Shown piece by piece: positions 60,787 to 64,000 of a stretch of 64,000 nt of DNA. The DNA is taken from contig JBLNCN010000011.1 of the NCBI GenBank assembly GCA_050260675.1, positions 752,998 through 816,997 on the forward strand, given 5' to 3'. The notes under the pieces are model-generated. The model had not been told where the DNA came from, searched no databases, and saw nothing but the letters and a program-made list of their open reading frames with translations. The translations under genes were made by a program, and so were the position numbers. The stretch's first letter is position 1; every line of letters begins with the position of its first letter. Origin of the DNA: JBBDIP01 sp050260675 (GTDB lineage: Bacteria; Bacillota; Sulfobacillia; Fermentithermobacillales; Fermentithermobacillaceae).

Positions 60787-61617
60787 TTATCTCCTGCGGT
60801 CTTTCACGATGTACTTGCTTGAAGCCTTGTTCTTCTTCCTGGTCTTGTACCCAAGAGTGGGTTTGCCCCAGGGAGAGAGCGGTCCGGGATGCCCGATGGG
60901 CGACTTGCCTTCGCCGCCTCCGTGGGGATGGTCCACAGGGTTCTGGACCACGCCGCGGACCGTCGGGCGCCAGCCCTTGTGCCGCGTGCTGCCAGCCTTG
61001 CCGCTGGCCGCGTTCTCGTGCTCGACGTTGCCGACCTGGCCAATTGTAGCCCTGCACTGAACAGGCACTTTACGCTGCTCGCCCGAACCGAGACGCAATA
61101 GGGCGAACCCGCCCTCCTTCGCCATGAGCTGCGCGGACGCGCCTGCGCTCCTGGCGATCTGAGCGCCCTTGCCCGGGATCATCTCAACGTTGTGCACCAC
61201 GGTGCCTGTCGGGATGCTGTCCAGGGGAAGCGCGTTGCCGGGCTTTATGTCGGCTCCTGGTCCGGACTTTAGGATGTCACCCACGTTGACTCCGACGGGA
61301 GCGACAATGTACCGCTTTTCACCGTCAGCGTACGCGAGGAGAGCGATCCTGGCCGACCTTCCGGGGTCGTACTCAATCGCCGTGACCTTGGCCGGGATGT
61401 CGTCCTTCTCCCTCTTGAAGTCCACGATCCTCACTATCTTCTTGGCGCCGCCGCCGCGATGGCGCACAGTCACGCGCCCTTGGGCGTTGCGGCCTGAAGT
61501 CTTTTTCTTGGAGACGGTGAGGCTCCGTTCCGGCTCTTTCTTTGTTATCTCTTCATAAGTTGGCGCCACTCGTCCCCTTAGGCCCGGGGATGTGGGTTTG
61601 AAGCTCTTAACCGGCAC
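60787..61617 (-). CDS. rplB: 50S ribosomal protein L2
   Basis: 276 residues. RNA-binding domain followed by the C-terminal domain with the signature NPVDHPHGGGEGKSPIGHPG, whose His is needed for peptidyl transfer. Standard size. Confidence 0.97.
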   Translation of the reverse strand: MPVKSFKPTSPGLRGRVAPTYEEITKKEPERSLTVSKKKTSGRNAQGRVTVRHRGGGAKKIVRIVDFKREKDDIPAKVTAIEYDPGRSARIALLAYADGEKRYIVAPVGVNVGDILKSGPGADIKPGNALPLDSIPTGTVVHNVEMIPGKGAQIARSAGASAQLMAKEGGFALLRLGSGEQRKVPVQCRATIGQVGNVEHENAASGKAGSTRHKGWRPTVRGVVQNPVDHPHGGGEGKSPIGHPGPLSPWGKPTLGYKTRKKNKASSKYIVKDRRR

Positions 61618-61633
61618 GCCAGATCCCTCCTAC

Positions 61634-61924
61634 CTACACGCCCTCAAAGAACTCGATCTTCTGACCGGGGGCGAGGGTGACTATGGCCTTCTTCCAGTTA
61701 CGGGTGCGCCCTATGCGGAGGCCGAGCCTCCTGGGCTTGCCCGACACGTTCATGGTATTGACTCTCCGCACCTTAACCTTGAAGATCTCCTCCACCGCGT
61801 TGTGGACGTCAGCCTTGGTCGCCTCAGGGTGGACCCTGAAGGTATAGGCGCCGCGCCCCATGGCCTCGTTGGTCTTCTCAGTTACGATGGGTGCAATGAT
61901 GATGTCTCTTGCCGCAAGGTTCAT
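61634..61924 (-). CDS. rplW: 50S ribosomal protein L23
   Basis: 96 residues. IIAPIVTEKTNEAMGRGAYT start and NTMNVSGKPRRLGLRIGRT. Docking site at the tunnel exit. Overlaps rplD by 4 bp. Confidence 0.97.
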   Translation of the reverse strand: MNLAARDIIIAPIVTEKTNEAMGRGAYTFRVHPEATKADVHNAVEEIFKVKVRRVNTMNVSGKPRRLGLRIGRTRNWKKAIVTLAPGQKIEFFEGV

Positions 61925-62544
61925 GCTAGTACCTCCTCGAGCTTCTTCACCGCGTCTTCGGTGATGAGAAGGTGCTTCGCGGCCATGGCCTGGTACGTCG
62001 AAAGCTCCTGGGCGGTTGTAACCGAGACTCCCGGGATATTCCTGGCTGAGAGCACCAGGTTGTGCTCTGTCTCATGGGTCACGATAAGGACGTTCTTCTC
62101 CATGCCCATGGACTTCAGGAAGCTCGCGAGGTCCTTGGTCTTCGGCGCCGCCATCTTCAGATCGGTCAGGACGACGACCTGGCCGTCCCGGGCTTTCGCC
62201 GAGAGAGCCGAACGAAGGGCCAGCCTCTTCACTTTCTTTGTGATGGCCCAGCTGTAGTCCCTGGCCTGAGGACCGAACGTTACTCCGCCGTGCCTCCAGA
62301 TCGGAGACCTGGTAGCACCGGCTCTGGCGCGTCCCAGACCCTTCTGTCTCCAGGGCTTGCGGCCGCCGCCTGAAACTTCAGACCTGGTCTTCACCTTGAC
62401 GGTGCCGACCCTGGACTTGTTCAGGTGCGCCAATACCGCGGCCCTTACCAGGTCGAGATTCGGCTCCCTGCCGAAGACGGCTTCGGAGAGCCCGATCTCG
62501 CCCACCTTTTCTCCTTTAGGACTGAAAACCTCGGCTTGGGGCAC
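61921..62544 (-). CDS. rplD: 50S ribosomal protein L4
   Basis: 207 residues. The loop KTRSEVSGGGRKPWRQKGLG reaches the tunnel. In many bacteria L4 represses its own operon by binding the S10 leader, relevant to the structured leader at 63602-63702. Confidence 0.97.
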   Translation of the reverse strand: MPQAEVFSPKGEKVGEIGLSEAVFGREPNLDLVRAAVLAHLNKSRVGTVKVKTRSEVSGGGRKPWRQKGLGRARAGATRSPIWRHGGVTFGPQARDYSWAITKKVKRLALRSALSAKARDGQVVVLTDLKMAAPKTKDLASFLKSMGMEKNVLIVTHETEHNLVLSARNIPGVSVTTAQELSTYQAMAAKHLLITEDAVKKLEEVLA

Positions 62545-62575
62545 GAGGATCCCTCCCTCTGACTACGTCTTTGCG

Positions 62576-63196
62576 TCAGCGCGCTTCTCCCTTGATCATA
62601 ACTAGGGACCCCTTCGCGCCAGGAACCGCGCCCTTTACGAGCAGCAGGTTCTTCTCTGGATCCACGCTCACGACCGTAAGGTTGCGGATTGTGACCCTCT
62701 CGTCGCCCATGTGTCCGGGAAGCCTTCTACCCTTGAACACTCTGGACGCGTCCCTCGACTGGAGAGAGCCCACGCCGCGATGGTACTTGGAGCCGTGGGC
62801 CATGAAGCTCCGGTGGAAGTTGTGGCGCTTGATGGCGCCGGCAAACCCCTTGCCGATGCTCTTGCCGGTTACCTCAACGACGTCCCCTGTCTTGAAAACG
62901 TCAACCTTCACCTGATCGCCGACGGCGATCTTCTCGTTCTCGTCCACAGAAAACTCACGAAGGTACCTGACCGGAGTGAGTTTCTTGGCTTTGAACTGGC
63001 CTAGGACGGGCTTCGTCACTTTCTTCTCGGCGATAAAGCCAAAGCCGAGCTGGACGCCCGAATACCCATCCTTCTGAAGAGTCCTCTTCTCCACGACCGT
63101 GCACGGACCGGCTTCAATGACGGTTACGGGTACGAGTTCCCCGGACTCGGCGAATACCTGGCTCATCCCTATCTTTTTGCCGAGGATGGCCTTCAT
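62576..63196 (-). CDS. rplC: 50S ribosomal protein L3
   Basis: 206 residues. MKAILGKKIGMSQVFAESGE start, and RHNFHRSFMAHGSKYHRGVG around the peptidyl-transferase-reaching loop with GRRLPGHMGDERVT. Early 50S assembly protein. Confidence 0.97.
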   Translation of the reverse strand: MKAILGKKIGMSQVFAESGELVPVTVIEAGPCTVVEKRTLQKDGYSGVQLGFGFIAEKKVTKPVLGQFKAKKLTPVRYLREFSVDENEKIAVGDQVKVDVFKTGDVVEVTGKSIGKGFAGAIKRHNFHRSFMAHGSKYHRGVGSLQSRDASRVFKGRRLPGHMGDERVTIRNLTVVSVDPEKNLLLVKGAVPGAKGSLVMIKGEAR

Positions 63197-63229
63197 GAAA
63201 GGACACCTCCTCCATCACGGAAGCTTAGG

Positions 63230-63541
63230 TCAAACACTCTTGATCTCAATGTCCACGCCGGCTGGAAGGTCCAGCCTCGTGAGCGCGTCCATGGTTTTGG
63301 TCGTCGGCTCCATGATGTCGATGAGCCGCTTGTGCACGCGCATCTCAAACTGCTCGCGGATATCCTTCTCGCCGTTGGGAGCGACCAGAATCGTATAGAC
63401 GCTCCGCTCGGTGGGAAGCGGCACAGGACCCGAAATGAGGGCGCCGGTCCTCTTGGCGGTGTCGACTATTCTGGCTGCCGACTGGTCCAGGACCTCATGG
63501 TCAAAAGCCCTCAGACGGACCCGGATTCTCTGTTTCCGCAC
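63230..63541 (-). CDS. rpsJ: 30S ribosomal protein S10
   Basis: 103 residues from the GTG at 63541, which has AGAGGAG upstream; the frame continues open for 30 codons into the leader but the extra residues do not look like S10. (M)RKQRIRVRLRAFDHEVLDQS start, and LPTERSVYTILVAPNGEKD. First gene of the S10 operon; it also has a transcription role as NusE. Confidence 0.96.
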   Translation of the reverse strand: MRKQRIRVRLRAFDHEVLDQSAARIVDTAKRTGALISGPVPLPTERSVYTILVAPNGEKDIREQFEMRVHKRLIDIMEPTTKTMDALTRLDLPAGVDIEIKSV

Positions 63542-63601
63542 CTGACAATCACTCCTCTTGACTGAAACCCGCAGGTCCGACTTACCCCGGTTCACTGGGC
63601 C

Positions 63602-63702
63602 GCCAACGGTTCGCCCACGCGGACCGGCCAACTTGCTACTCTTACCATTCCATCAACTCTGGGTTCTGCTGTTACGGTCCGCTTAGGGCTGCACCGTTGG
63701 CG
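63602..63702 (-). promoter_or_regulatory. Candidate structured mRNA leader of rpsJ
   Basis: Two nested perfect inverted repeats lie 60 bases before rpsJ. The outer arms are 10 bp (CGCCAACGGT 63602-63611 with 63693-63702) and the inner arms 7 bp (GCGGACC 63620-63626 with 63676-63682). In RNA they would stack into a long irregular stem. Position and form fit an autoregulatory ribosomal-protein leader. Confidence 0.5.
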
Positions 63703-63720
63703 TCCCCTGTAGACTTCCTG

Positions 63721-63809
63721 GTCGCCGGCGGTGCCAGCCCGGAGCGAAGCTTACTAGCGGGCCGCGAAGCGACACGCCAGAGATTCGCGAAGGGCGAACC
63801 GCCGGCGGC
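63721..63809 (-). terminator. Inverted repeat between tuf and rpsJ
   Basis: GTCGCCGGCGGT (63721-63732) and ACCGCCGGCGGC (63798-63809) pair at 11 of 12 positions, with a further 65 bases of hairpin-prone sequence between them. Each arm is also self-complementary. It starts seven bases beyond the tuf stop. No T-run is present. It could mark the tuf mRNA end or be a REP-like element. Confidence 0.4.
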
Positions 63810-63815
63810 TCAGAA

Positions 63816-64000
63816 CTACTCTTCGATCTTCGTAACTACTCCAGATGCAACAGTCCTGCCGCCCTCGCGGATGGCGAAACGAAGGCCCTCTTCCATGGCG
63901 ATGGGCTGGATCAGTTCGCCCTTGATCTTCACGTTGTCGCCAGGCATGACCATCTCGACGCCTTCCGGCAGCGTCACCGCTCCCGTCACGTCCGTGGTCC
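63816..64000 (-). CDS. tuf: Elongation factor Tu, C-terminal end only
   Basis: The window holds the last 61 codons and the TAG stop (63818-63816); the rest lies beyond the right edge. The sequence TDVTGAVTLPEGVEMVMPGD and the ending FAIREGGRTVASGVVTKI are those of EF-Tu domain 3. Gene order tuf-rpsJ is the usual str-S10 junction. Confidence 0.97.
   Translation of the reverse strand, partial: TTDVTGAVTLPEGVEMVMPGDNVKIKGELIQPIAMEEGLRFAIREGGRTVASGVVTKIEE

Overview
The window looks like a chromosome segment of an anaerobic, high-G+C member of the Bacillota (Firmicutes) from an endospore-forming lineage. The reasons are a Firmicutes-type S10-spc-alpha ribosomal cluster with a short zinc-type S14, ECF transporter genes after rplQ, a CwlD-type amidase, a GH18 enzyme of the spore-lytic kind, a CheC/CheD/CheX chemotaxis operon and a B12-dependent ornithine fermentation cluster. 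Almost everything lies on the minus strand, so operons read from high to low coordinates. Genus and species cannot be told from the window.

Region 1 (1-4953) is less G+C rich by eye. It holds a large BrxC/PglY-like (DUF6079-like) P-loop ATPase followed by a DNA methyltransferase cut by the left edge. This is the entrance of a probable anti-phage locus. Region 2 (5192-20624) is accessory and sensory: a COG1306-type glycoside hydrolase; a complete che operon (cheW-A-C-D-Y-B-R-X) with an RBS-masking hairpin before cheW and an apparent ACG start for cheC; an AbgB-like amidohydrolase; a GH18 hydrolase; a class A beta-lactamase-like serine hydrolase; an M19 dipeptidase; a ferredoxin; a two-domain FMN-binding lipoprotein resembling PplA; and a DUF6514-like protein.

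Region 3 (20615-38018) is a long minus-strand array. It begins with the complete oxidative ornithine pathway: ord, ortA, ortB, oraS, oraE, a GlmL-like reactivase and orr. It continues with the AmmeMemoRadiSam pair (Memo-AMMECR1 fusion and radical SAM enzyme), ornithine carbamoyltransferase, two paralogous cyclic-2,3-diphosphoglycerate-synthetase-like GTPases flanking an unusual GT2 glycosyltransferase, a half-size GDT1 transporter, tRNA-Arg(CCG) and a NYN-domain protein. Citrulline could feed ornithine through OTC. Orr and OraSE would then convert it to 2,4-diaminopentanoate, Ord oxidises that, and OrtAB cleaves the product to acetyl-CoA and alanine. Two tandem-repeat arrays (31-bp and 14-bp periods) fill the divergent gap next to ord (38019-38597).

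Region 4 (38598-64000) has a GNAT acetyltransferase, cwlD and rpsI-rplM, then a PaaK-like ligase and a MalT-like LuxR regulator placed between rplM and truA. After these come ecfT-ecfA2-ecfA1, rplQ, rpoA and the tightly packed ribosomal cluster up to rpsJ, with infA, map, adk and secY inside. rpmD (L30) is missing from its usual place. A structured leader precedes rpsJ, and the end of tuf (EF-Tu) enters at the right edge.
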